From an uncultured Saprospiraceae bacterium (lineage in GTDB: Bacteria; Bacteroidota; Bacteroidia; Chitinophagales; Saprospiraceae), in contig CAKZUK010000006.1 in the NCBI GenBank assembly GCA_937921775.1, positions 21,812 through 85,811 on the forward strand: a stretch of DNA of 64,000 nt, read 5' to 3'. Numbering within the stretch: position 1 is the first letter of the stretch; the number at the start of each line of letters is the position of its first letter. Positions 27,909 through 37,000 of this stretch are shown piece after piece. Made by a program: the position numbers and the translations under genes. The notes under the pieces are model-generated. The model was not told the origin of the DNA. It saw only the letters and a program-made list of their open reading frames with translations, and did not search any database.

Positions 27909-30338
27909 ATGAAGCAAAATAATACCCTCTGCAGGTCTGCCTTTCTGATTCTTTTTTCTTTGCTTTTTTTAGCCACAGCTAATGCACAGAATAAAAAGAA
28001 ATTCACCATCTCAGGATACATCGAAGATGCTACTTCTGGTGAAAAACTAATTAGTGCCAATGCTTATGATTTAAAAAGTGAAAACGGTACGGTATCGAAT
28101 ATCTATGGATTCTATAGTATAACCTTGCCTACAGATTCTGTGTTCATTACTTTTTCTTATATAGGTTATCAATCATTGGAATATCGCCTTTCATTAGACA
28201 AAGATATGGTGATCAACGTGAAGCTTGAACCAGAATTGTCACTTCAAGAAATAACGGTAGTAGCTGATAAGTATGAAGAGAAAATTGAAGAGACAACGCG
28301 TATGAGTACCGTTGATATTCCGATTGCACAAATCAAAAAAATCCCTGCATTGTTTGGGGAGGTGGATGTATTGAAAGCCTTACAGCTATTACCCGGAGTA
28401 CAATCGGGAGGTGAAGGCCAAAATGGTCTGTATGTACGTGGAGGAAGTCCCGATCAAAATCTGATATTATTGGATGGTGTACCTGTTTATAATGCATCCC
28501 ACTTATTTGGTTTCTTCTCCGTTTTTAATGCAGATGCAGTGAAAGATGTAAAGTTAACAAAGGGAGGTTTTCCTGCTCGATATGGAGGTCGTCTCTCATC
28601 TGTAATTGAGATCAATATGAAGGAAGGGAATATCAACGAATGGCATGGAGCTGGCTCTATTGGTTTGATTGCTTCTAAGTTGACGATTGAAGGTCCTATC
28701 AAAAAAGACAAGACTTCAATTATGCTTTCTGCTCGCCGAACCTATATCGATATTTTGGCTCGACCACTGATTAAAAAAAGTTTTGAAAACAATGGTAGCA
28801 CAGGTAATGCAGGATATTATTTTTATGATTTTAATGGAAAGATAAACCATAAATTTTCTGATAAAGACAGATTGTACTTTAGTGTTTATACCGGTGAAGA
28901 TAAGTTCTTCGTTGAAGAAAATTATAGTGAGACCTTTGGAGGGAATAACTCCTATAGAGATGAATTAGAAGTTGGATTAGGATGGGGGAACATAACTTCT
29001 GCATTGCGATGGAATCATTTGTGGACAAATAAATTGTTTAGTAATACAACGCTTACCTTTAGTCGGTATTCATTTAATACAAAGATTCGCAACTACAGTG
29101 AATCAGATTCCGAAAGCAACGAATTCTCTGTTGGTTACCTGTCGGGAATAGATGACTTTGCAGCTAAAATTGATTTTGATTATGTACCAAGTCCAAACCA
29201 TTTTATTCGTTTTGGTGCAGGTGTCATTAATCATACGTTTAAGCCGGGTAAATTTGATGTACTCTTTAAGGACACCGATTTGGGATATACAAATGTTAGT
29301 ATTGATACGACACTAGGTCAAAGCAATGTCAATGCACAAGAGTTTTCAGCTTATGTAGAAGACGATATGAAATTGGGAGATAACTTAAAGTTAAACGCTG
29401 GATTACACCTTTCTGCATTTAAATTAAAAGATAAAACCTATCCTTCCATTCAACCACGATTAAACGTACGGTACATGTTGCCTGGCAATGTGGCATTAAA
29501 AGGCTCATTCGCAATGATGCGCCAATACGTACAGTTGCTAACTAACGAAGGAATAGGACTGCCAACCGATCTCTGGCTTCCTTCTACCAAACGGGTAAAG
29601 CCACAAGATTCTTGGCAACTTGGATTAGGCCTGGCTAAAACATTCGGTGGCCAATACGAAGTTACTCTAGAAGGTTATTATAAAGAAATGACCAACTTAG
29701 TTGCCTACAAAGAAGGCGCAAGTTTCATTACCCTTAATAACTGGGAGGATGACGTAACTCAAGGAGATGGCAAATCTTATGGCGCGGAGTTTTTTGTTCA
29801 GAAAAAGAAAGGCCGTCTCACCGGTTGGGTAGGCTACACATTGTCATGGTCTTGGCGAACATTCCCTGATATCAATCTCGGAGAACGATATCCCTTTAAA
29901 TACGACCGTCGCCATGATTTATCAATTGTGGCTTCCTATGAATTCAATGATCGAATCAACATAGCTGGTACTTGGATCTATGGTACAGGTAACGCTGTTA
30001 CACTAGCTAATTCTCAATACGAAAGTGTGTTTCCAGGAGTAAATTTTCCGCAGACGAGTAGCAGCGGAACGTTTAACACTGATTTTTATAAAAATAGAAA
30101 CAACTTCAGAATGAATGCCTACCATCGTATGGATATAGGGATCAATTTTGTAAAAAAGAAAAAACGGCATACGCGGACTTGGTCCTTTGGTGCTTATAAC
30201 ACTTACAACCAGAATAATCCATTTTTCTTATTCACTGGGAATGAATACAACAGCAGTACAGGAGAAAGTAAGACCGTTTTAAAGCAAGCAAGTCTGTTTC
30301 CTATTATTCCTTATTTCAATTATTCTTTTGAGTTTTAA
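27909..30338 (+). CDS. TonB-dependent receptor with carboxypeptidase-regulatory-like domain
   Basis: The protein has 809 residues with a signal peptide ending ANAQ. A carboxypeptidase-regulatory-like domain (about 30-115, FTISGYIEDATSGEKLISAN) leads into the plug domain (about 130-240, with ALQLLPGVQSGGEGQNGLYV and RGGSPDQNLILLDGVPVYN), then the 22-strand beta-barrel, ending in FNYSFEF with the terminal Phe of outer-membrane proteins. Such receptors import ligands with energy from TonB-ExbBD. It is shorter than SusC-type receptors and belongs with the smaller receptors that pair with DUF4249 lipoproteins, here encoded 19 bases downstream. The ligand is unknown. Confidence 0.93.
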   Translation: MKQNNTLCRSAFLILFSLLFLATANAQNKKKFTISGYIEDATSGEKLISANAYDLKSENGTVSNIYGFYSITLPTDSVFITFSYIGYQSLEYRLSLDKDMVINVKLEPELSLQEITVVADKYEEKIEETTRMSTVDIPIAQIKKIPALFGEVDVLKALQLLPGVQSGGEGQNGLYVRGGSPDQNLILLDGVPVYNASHLFGFFSVFNADAVKDVKLTKGGFPARYGGRLSSVIEINMKEGNINEWHGAGSIGLIASKLTIEGPIKKDKTSIMLSARRTYIDILARPLIKKSFENNGSTGNAGYYFYDFNGKINHKFSDKDRLYFSVYTGEDKFFVEENYSETFGGNNSYRDELEVGLGWGNITSALRWNHLWTNKLFSNTTLTFSRYSFNTKIRNYSESDSESNEFSVGYLSGIDDFAAKIDFDYVPSPNHFIRFGAGVINHTFKPGKFDVLFKDTDLGYTNVSIDTTLGQSNVNAQEFSAYVEDDMKLGDNLKLNAGLHLSAFKLKDKTYPSIQPRLNVRYMLPGNVALKGSFAMMRQYVQLLTNEGIGLPTDLWLPSTKRVKPQDSWQLGLGLAKTFGGQYEVTLEGYYKEMTNLVAYKEGASFITLNNWEDDVTQGDGKSYGAEFFVQKKKGRLTGWVGYTLSWSWRTFPDINLGERYPFKYDRRHDLSIVASYEFNDRINIAGTWIYGTGNAVTLANSQYESVFPGVNFPQTSSSGTFNTDFYKNRNNFRMNAYHRMDIGINFVKKKKRHTRTWSFGAYNTYNQNNPFFLFTGNEYNSSTGESKTVLKQASLFPIIPYFNYSFEF

Positions 30339-30357
30339 AGCAATAAAATTATAAAAA

Positions 30358-31248
30358 ATGAAAAAGTTAATTCCAATATTTATAAGCTTATTTATCTGTA
30401 CTTCTTGTGGGGAAGATTTTTTTGAAACAACCTTGAAAATTGATCCACCGCCACATGAAGATCAATTGGTCTTGCATAGTTTTATTAAAAGTAGCGACAG
30501 TCTAGTATATGTTAGTTTGACAAAAAGTACTGGCATCTTAGAAACAAATAATAGTAACTCAGGAGCTGAATACATTAATGATGCAGCAGTCGAATTGTAC
30601 GAAAATGGAACACTGAAGTATAATCTAACACCAACGGGAGGGGAGCCTTTTAATTATAAGGTGGAATTAAATGATGTATTTGGAGGGCTGGGAAATAGTT
30701 ACGAAATAAAAGCATCGCATGATGATTTAGCAACTGCTTCAGCTGAACAAAAGATGCTTGCTGCTCCTGAATTGACCTCTGCTATCTTTGATGAGGATGG
30801 TGGCTTACCCAGTGAATACGACTATGAGTCAAATGCCATTGATATTCTTATTAATGATCCTGTCGGAGAAAATTTTTATGAAATATATTTGATTTTTGAA
30901 GACACCATTGGGGGAGTGGTATACTCTAGTGAGAAGTCAGCTGAGTCACTTGATATAAACACATCAGAAGGATTAAACCGTTCTATTCTAGTGGATGCTG
31001 CATCTTTTGATGGTGAAGCTTATACCTTACAAATTCAAACACGTTTTGACTGGGGAGAAAACATGAGGGTTTATGTAAGAGCGATTTCCAGAGATTGGTT
31101 TTTGTACTCAAAGTCATTATCTGATTTTCGAAACTCAGATGATTTAGAATTTTTTGCCGAACCTGTCACCGTACACACCAATATTCAAAATGGACTGGGC
31201 GTATTTGCAATGGGAGCAGAAACGCGTATTCGAGTAGACAAAGAGTAA
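30358..31248 (+). CDS. DUF4249 lipoprotein
   Basis: The protein has 296 residues and matches the DUF4249 family, which is common in Bacteroidota directly downstream of small TonB receptors. The signal MKKLIPIFISLFICTSC ends with Cys17 as a likely lipid site, although the -3 residue is Cys and not the usual Leu. The mature start runs FETTLKIDPPPHEDQLVLHS, then the first beta domain (SSDSLVYVSLTKSTGI) and a region with VELYENG and YEIKASHDDL, typical of the family. It is probably an outer-membrane-anchored partner of the receptor, in the manner of SusD partners, but its ligand is not known. It is co-transcribed with the receptor, as the gap is 19 bases. Confidence 0.9.
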   Translation: MKKLIPIFISLFICTSCGEDFFETTLKIDPPPHEDQLVLHSFIKSSDSLVYVSLTKSTGILETNNSNSGAEYINDAAVELYENGTLKYNLTPTGGEPFNYKVELNDVFGGLGNSYEIKASHDDLATASAEQKMLAAPELTSAIFDEDGGLPSEYDYESNAIDILINDPVGENFYEIYLIFEDTIGGVVYSSEKSAESLDINTSEGLNRSILVDAASFDGEAYTLQIQTRFDWGENMRVYVRAISRDWFLYSKSLSDFRNSDDLEFFAEPVTVHTNIQNGLGVFAMGAETRIRVDKE

Positions 31249-31254
31249 TTTGGT

Positions 31255-31287
31255 ACTAGCAATTTAAGGGGCAATGATATTGCTAGT
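31255..31287 (+). terminator. Possible terminator of the TonB/DUF4249 operon
   Basis: A 9-bp perfect stem ACTAGCAAT (31255-31263) pairs with 31279-31287 across a 15-base loop, 6 bases after the stop. There is no long T-tract, so it may be weak. Confidence 0.4.
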
Positions 31288-31369
31288 CTTCCAATAGCTC
31301 AAATTTTGAAAAGACCAAACCAAAGCGTCATTGCAATTGAAACTACAATTGTAATTGAAACTTTTTACC

Positions 31370-31377
31370 TACCTTTG
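31370..31377 (+). promoter_or_regulatory. folD promoter, -7 box
   Basis: TACCTTTG matches TAnnTTTG 20 bases before the folD ATG. A TTG at 31349-31351 lies near the -33 distance, inside two copies of AATTGAAACT. Confidence 0.5.
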
Positions 31378-31397
31378 GGCTTCTCAAAACATACATA

Positions 31398-32279
31398 ATG
31401 AAACTGATCGACGGAAAGCTCTTAGCACAGACTATAAAGGAAGAAATTGCAGTTCAGGTTACTGCCATTACATCAGATGGAAAAAGACCACCGCACCTTG
31501 CTGCGGTACTGATAGGTGATGACCCTGCCAGCCAATCTTACGTTCGCAATAAAGTTCGCTCCTGCGAGCAAGTTGGCTTCGAATCCAGCTTAATCAGAAA
31601 AGAGGCAGATATCACAGAGTCAGAACTATTGGAAATCATTGATCGACTCAACGCTGATGACGCTATTGATGGTTTTATTGTCCAACTACCACTTCCTAAG
31701 CATATAAACGAAGAGCGAGTGACCCTTGCTATTGATCCTAAAAAAGATGTGGATGGTTTTCATCCCGTCAATTTTGGACGTATGGCACAAGGACTTGACT
31801 GTTATCTTCCTGCTACTCCTTTTGGCATTCTACAAATGCTGGATCGATACAACATAGAAGTGGAAGGAAAAGAATGTGTAGTCGTAGGACGAAGTAACAT
31901 CGTAGGCTCTCCAATAAGTATTCTCCTCTCAAGAAAAGCATCTCCAGGAAACGCAACCATTACCTTATGCCACAGCCGCACCAAAGATATCGCCTTTCAT
32001 ACTCGACGAGCTGATATTTTGATCGTAGCCTTGGGCCGTCCAGAATTCATAACTGGAGATATGGTGAAAGAAGGTGTCGTGGTAATTGATGTAGGAATCA
32101 ATAGAGTGGATGATGAAACTGCAAAGAGAGGATATCGACTACGAGGTGATGTACATTTTGATCAAGTAGCTGCCAAAGCAAGCTATATCACCCCAGTACC
32201 TGGAGGCGTAGGTCCAATGACTGTAACTTCTTTACTAATGAATACCTTGAAGGCGTATCGGAAAGAAGTCTACGGCTAG
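31398..32279 (+). CDS. folD: Bifunctional methylenetetrahydrofolate dehydrogenase/methenyltetrahydrofolate cyclohydrolase
   Basis: The protein has 293 residues starting at an ATG. It interconverts 5,10-methylene-, 5,10-methenyl- and 10-formyl-tetrahydrofolate with NADP, feeding purine and formyl-Met synthesis. Motifs: PPHLAAVLIGDDPASQSYV, with the catalytic Lys in YVRNKV, IDGFIVQLPLPKHI, then the Rossmann part with VVGRSNIVGSPISILL, and the signature PVPGGVGPMTVTSLLMNT. Length is normal for the family. The very short distance from the promoter box to the start suggests a very short 5' leader. It is followed at 182 bases by a DinB-like gene with its own possible promoter. Confidence 0.97.
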   Translation: MKLIDGKLLAQTIKEEIAVQVTAITSDGKRPPHLAAVLIGDDPASQSYVRNKVRSCEQVGFESSLIRKEADITESELLEIIDRLNADDAIDGFIVQLPLPKHINEERVTLAIDPKKDVDGFHPVNFGRMAQGLDCYLPATPFGILQMLDRYNIEVEGKECVVVGRSNIVGSPISILLSRKASPGNATITLCHSRTKDIAFHTRRADILIVALGRPEFITGDMVKEGVVVIDVGINRVDDETAKRGYRLRGDVHFDQVAAKASYITPVPGGVGPMTVTSLLMNTLKAYRKEVYG

Positions 32280-32413
32280 TAATCATAACAAAGATATATT
32301 TCTAAATGCGGGTAACTTGAAACTAGACTGAATTGCGTCCTCATAAAGACCCTTAAATCAGTTGCTTGACAAATTAGAGTCGCTTTTGAAATAATTTAAC
32401 TTGTTTTGTGTTT

Positions 32414-32421
32414 TAGATTTG
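32414..32421 (+). promoter_or_regulatory. Possible promoter of the DinB-like gene
   Basis: TAGATTTG matches TAnnTTTG 40 bases before the start codon. A TTTTG at 32384-32388 lies a little too far upstream for the usual -33 spacing. Confidence 0.35.
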
Positions 32422-32460
32422 TTTATCAGAGCATAATCAATAAATCCTAAACTTTAATTT

Positions 32461-32979
32461 ATGAATGGTAGTCAAGGAACTAAACACATGATTGGACAAA
32501 TCAACGATTTGCTCTGTCAACTTGATGATACTGCTTACGCAAAACCCATTAGCCTCTTTAAAGGAGGTACTTTGGGGCAACATTTCCGACACATTCTCGA
32601 TTTTTACAATTGCCTTGTCGCTGGTGCACTCTTAGGAGAGCTCGATTATTCCAAACGAGCTAGAAATCCTTTGATGGAAACTAAGATAGAAGTGGCCAAA
32701 GATTCATTCAATGCTATTTTAGATAAGCTTAGTCAGTTTAGCGAAGAGCAAAGAGTGAAGGTAGTTACGGATTTTTCAATAGATGAAAATGGAGTACGCT
32801 CGGTCGTTATTTCTTCTGTTGGAAGGGAATTAATGTACGCTTATGACCACGCCATTCATCATTTGGCGATTATTCGAATGGGAATACAAACAGCATTTCC
32901 TGAAGTAGAACTATGCGAATCACTTGGAGTGGCACCTTCTACGGTTAAACATAGTAAACAAAGTCAAAGAAGTGGATAA
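32461..32979 (+). CDS. DinB-like four-helix-bundle protein
   Basis: The protein has 172 residues. Its layout fits the DinB/YfiT superfamily: helix 1 with IGQINDLLCQLDD, then LGQHFRHILDFYN with His41 and His44, and a late helix with YDHAIHHLAIIRMGI with His130, His133 and His134. These His residues probably bind a metal, as in DinB-type thiol transferases and related enzymes, which use bacillithiol or other thiols. A substrate is not visible from sequence. The C-terminal tail (HSKQSQRSG) is polar and probably disordered. It lies 94 bases ahead of prmA and may share a transcript with it, but no functional link is known. Confidence 0.75.
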   Translation: MNGSQGTKHMIGQINDLLCQLDDTAYAKPISLFKGGTLGQHFRHILDFYNCLVAGALLGELDYSKRARNPLMETKIEVAKDSFNAILDKLSQFSEEQRVKVVTDFSIDENGVRSVVISSVGRELMYAYDHAIHHLAIIRMGIQTAFPEVELCESLGVAPSTVKHSKQSQRSG

Positions 32980-33073
32980 AGCGAGAGCTCTTACTTTTAA
33001 TATGCTCGAAATGCAGTATTTTGCGGACACACGAAAAGCAGGCAGAACCCTTTAATGTTTTTAAAAATTTAAA

Positions 33074-33898
33074 ATGGACTATTTCAAATATACCATTCAA
33101 TTGGAACCAGCACAATCAGAAATTGTTCTGGCTTTTTTATCTCAACTGCCCTTTGAGGCTTTTCAGGAAAATGAAGGCGAATTAATCGCCTGGTTGGCAG
33201 CTTCCGATTTTGACGATAGCTTCAAACAGCAATTTGCTGAGCTAAAAGAACGCTTTAAGCTAAGAGAGGCCACTGAAGTGATCAAACCTCAAAACTGGAA
33301 TGCCATATGGGAGTCTAACCATAAGTCCATTAGTGTAGGTAAATTTTGCCAAGTTAGAGCTGATTTTCATGAAAAGGAGACTGATATTCAATATGATATC
33401 ATTATCAATCCTAAAATGGCATTTGGAACAGGACATCATGAAACCACGTATATGATGATGGATCAGATGAAATCTCTGAAATTTGACAAAACGACTGTGT
33501 TAGATTTAGGTTGTGGAACCGGTGTATTGGCTATTTTAGCGGCTAAAATGGGAAGCGACGATATTTTGGCAATTGATTATGATCCCGCAGCCTATGAAAA
33601 CACACTGGAAAACCTAAAAGTTAATGGTCTGGAAGGTATCAAAACCCAATGTGGGACCCTTGCTGACACAGGAGATCACAGCTATGATTACATCCTTGCG
33701 AATATTAATCGGGGGGTAATTTTAGACAGTTTATCTGCGTTATATGGTAAGTTGAAACAGCAGGGCCTCCTTCTCGTATCAGGTATTTTAAACTCTGATG
33801 AAGAACTGTTACTCCAAAATGCAACAGCAAACAATTTTAAGCAAGTGAACATTCAGCGAAAAAATGGCTGGATTTGTGTTTCTTTTATGAAAACTTAA
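33074..33898 (+). CDS. prmA: Ribosomal protein L11 methyltransferase
   Basis: The protein has 274 residues starting at an ATG. It methylates ribosomal protein L11 with S-adenosylmethionine. An N-terminal substrate-recognition domain (about 1-95) is followed by NPKMAFGTGHHETTYMMM, the family hallmark linker, then the SAM-binding Rossmann fold with VLDLGCGTGVLAILAAKMG (about 142-160), an acidic residue in DYDPAAYEN, and NINRGVILDSL, the N-x-x-x motif that contacts substrate. The length is near the usual 290. It is the last gene before an exported protein of 1,503 residues and is closed by a hairpin that overlaps its stop codon. Confidence 0.95.
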   Translation: MDYFKYTIQLEPAQSEIVLAFLSQLPFEAFQENEGELIAWLAASDFDDSFKQQFAELKERFKLREATEVIKPQNWNAIWESNHKSISVGKFCQVRADFHEKETDIQYDIIINPKMAFGTGHHETTYMMMDQMKSLKFDKTTVLDLGCGTGVLAILAAKMGSDDILAIDYDPAAYENTLENLKVNGLEGIKTQCGTLADTGDHSYDYILANINRGVILDSLSALYGKLKQQGLLLVSGILNSDEELLLQNATANNFKQVNIQRKNGWICVSFMKT

Positions 33899-33941
33899 GC
33901 ATATAGAAAAATCATAATTTAATTGATTTTTATGTGCTTTT
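33897..33941 (+). terminator. prmA terminator, overlapping the stop codon
   Basis: An imperfect stem (33897-33914 with 33924-33939, one bulge) ends in CTTTTG. It starts inside the prmA stop codon. Confidence 0.5.
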
Positions 33942-34024
33942 GACCTTGAAATGTGCGCGTTTTTAACTAGAAACGACATATTTTGGGCGCATTACACTAC
34001 TCACGTTTAAATCAATTCAAATTG

Positions 34025-37000
34025 ATGGTTACACGAATACTTTTAATACTCTTCTTTTGTGCTTCTGGTTTGTCCATGACTGCTCAAAAACTCGATTCTT
34101 TATCTAGTAATCGAGATATTTTTATCAAAGAACTTGAAACTTATATGACCTCCAGTAAGCGTAAGCAAATGGAGGAGGCTTATAAAGAATTCGAAAAGTA
34201 CTTTAAAAGCGGCCTTTTTACGGATGAGGAATTTGCACAGATTGTGAAGACTACCAACCTCATGCTTGGTCAGAAAATGAAGCCTTCTCCGTATTTTGTG
34301 GGATATACTAAAGCGCTAACGAAGGTGAAAGCAGTAGAGAATGGGGCAGTCCGATTTGTAGAATGGCATGGCGTGCTTGATCAAATGCTGACCAACATGC
34401 AAAATCGGAAGGTCAAACCTTTTGACGATTTCCTAAAATTCTCTTCTAACTTCTTTGCCAATAAATCACTTAGAGGTTCTAAAACTGGTGTAAACTGGAC
34501 AGCTCTGGCGCATGATTACAAACTGCTTTATGAGAACGGAATGCCTGTCATTAAATACGATGAAATTAGCCTCATTGCATCTCGAAAAGAGGACACCATC
34601 ACCATTAACAAAACGTCCGGTATATTTTATCCTATCGACCTGGAATGGAAAGGGACAGGAGGAAAAGTGACTTGGGGACGTTACGGACTAAACGATGTTT
34701 ACGTAGAGTTAGACACTTATAAGATTGATGTAAAGAAGAGTTTATATACCGTTTCTTCCTCTACCTTATACTATCCTGAATTCTTTGGAAGTAAAGGAGT
34801 TCCCGGAAGTTTTAAAGATAAAATTACAACTGAAAATAAAGCAAGTATTGGTTCATATCCTAGGTTTGAATCCTTTAATGATCGATTAAAAATTGACAAC
34901 CTTGGAGCTGGTGTTGAGTATGAAGGAGGTTTTAGATTACATGGAACTACCGTATATGGTTTTGGTAAAGGAGATAATAAAGCAGAGATTGTGATTAGAG
35001 ATGAAAGTAAGCAAAGACTCTTTAGAGCAGAGGCTCCTTTGTTTGTTGTACGAAAAGGAGAACAGCTTTCTGCAGAACGTGCCTTCTCAGTGGCTTATCT
35101 CGATCTCGATTCTATCTTTCATCCATCCGTTAATATGAAGTATGACATCCTCAAGAAGGAAATGCGTTTGTATCGTGGAAAGCGTGGATCAGATCGAAAT
35201 CCATTTTTTAGCTCATACCATCAGATCAACATGGATGTAGATAATATCGATTGGAAAATGGATAGAGATTCTATGGTCTTTGGTAAGCGATCTGTAAGTT
35301 TCGCCAACTCAAAAGAAATGAGTTTGGAGTCGTTAAAATTTTTCAAACAAGAAGAATTTCGCAGAATTCAAAACATTTCATCTACCAATCCAATCTCTAT
35401 ACTCAAACTTTTTGCGGAAGAAGAAGGTACCAATTTTGTTTCCGCAAGTCGTCTGGCTGCCCGACTCAATCCAAAATACGATGTATCCAGTATCCAAAGT
35501 TTACTCTATGACTTGGTGGCTAAAGGCTTTGTGAACTACAACAGTGACAAAGAAATCGTAGAAGTAAAAGATAAGGTATACCACTATGTAAATGCTTATG
35601 CAAAACAAGTGGATCACGACCTTTTGAAAATCTTATCAAAAACAGATAGTACCAACGCAGTCATGTTGGTTTCAGATCGTTCTATCGAAACAAGTGCAGT
35701 TCGATTTGTCGAGTTCAGTGAAGTACAAAAAGTAGCGGTAAAGCCGTTCAAAGAAAAAATAGTTGTTAAGAAAAATAGAGACATTGACTTTGATGGGACA
35801 GCCTTCGCAGGGTACAGCATTTTTGAAGGAAAAGATTTTTCTTTTGTTTATGACAAAAATCATATTGAATTGGATTCAGTACGTTTCTTTGACCTCTTTC
35901 TTTTGCCAGAAGAAGAACTGGTAGATAAACAAGGAAACCCACAAGAACCTGAACCACTTTCTATTGGTTCAAGAATTGAACACTCTACAGGTGTACTGCT
36001 AATTGATGCACCTTCCAATATGTCCAGTAAAGAAGACATTCCGATATTTCCTTCTTATCAAAGTAAAGGGCCTTCATTCGTTTTTTACGATTATGAACAA
36101 ACCTTAAATGGTGTTTATACGAGAGATTCCTTTTTCTTTAAGCTGAACAAATTTTCATTCAATAGTTTGGATGATTACGGAAGGGACGATATTCACTTTA
36201 AAGGAATGATGAATTCTTTCGATATTTTCCCCCCTTTTAAGGAAACGCTTTTATTAAGAGAAGAAGACGAGTCACTAGGATTTGTGCATACAACTCCAGC
36301 GGAAGGTTTTCCATGTTACCTTGGGAAAGGAACCTACACTGGTGATATTGATTTGTCAAATGCTGGTTTTTTTGCAAAAGGAAATATCAAATATCTAAGT
36401 GCTTCTATTAACTCCGAAGATATTACTTTGATGCCTAAGCAGATGACCGCTTCTGCCGAGATATTTGCACTGGAAGAAGATAGAACCTCTGATTTGAAAG
36501 TACCACATACACGTGGTTATGATGTTTCCATTGACTGGAGACCTTATCAGGATTCGATGTATGTCCGATCTAAAGAGCGTCCTTTTGAGTTGTTTAATAA
36601 AGGAGTGCATACCTTGACTGGCCTCATGATTCTAACGCCTGGTGGTTTGAAAGGTCGTGGTTTGTTTGATTGGGACAAGGCAAGTTTGAGTTCACAACTG
36701 ATGACCTTTGGGCCCTACTCAGTGACTTCTGATACCGCCGATCTGAAAATCAAAGCCATTGGCTCTGATGATCTCGCTTTTGATACCAGAGGTATTAATG
36801 CCAATCTCGATTTTGATAGAAATATCGGTTTTGTCAAATCCAACGTTATTGATAATATAACCACCATGCCCTACAATCAATATCAAACTAGTCTGGTAGA
36901 TTTTGTTTGGGACATGGCAGAAGAGACAGTGACCTTTAAAAATGAAAGTGGAACTGATGGTGTATTTACATCCATTCATCCTGATCAGGATTCTTTGAGC

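Noticed and set aside
31330..31362. Direct repeat AATTGAAACT twice before folD, as an operator
   Set aside because: It is in AT-rich DNA that overlaps the promoter. Two 10-base copies are not enough to call a regulator site.
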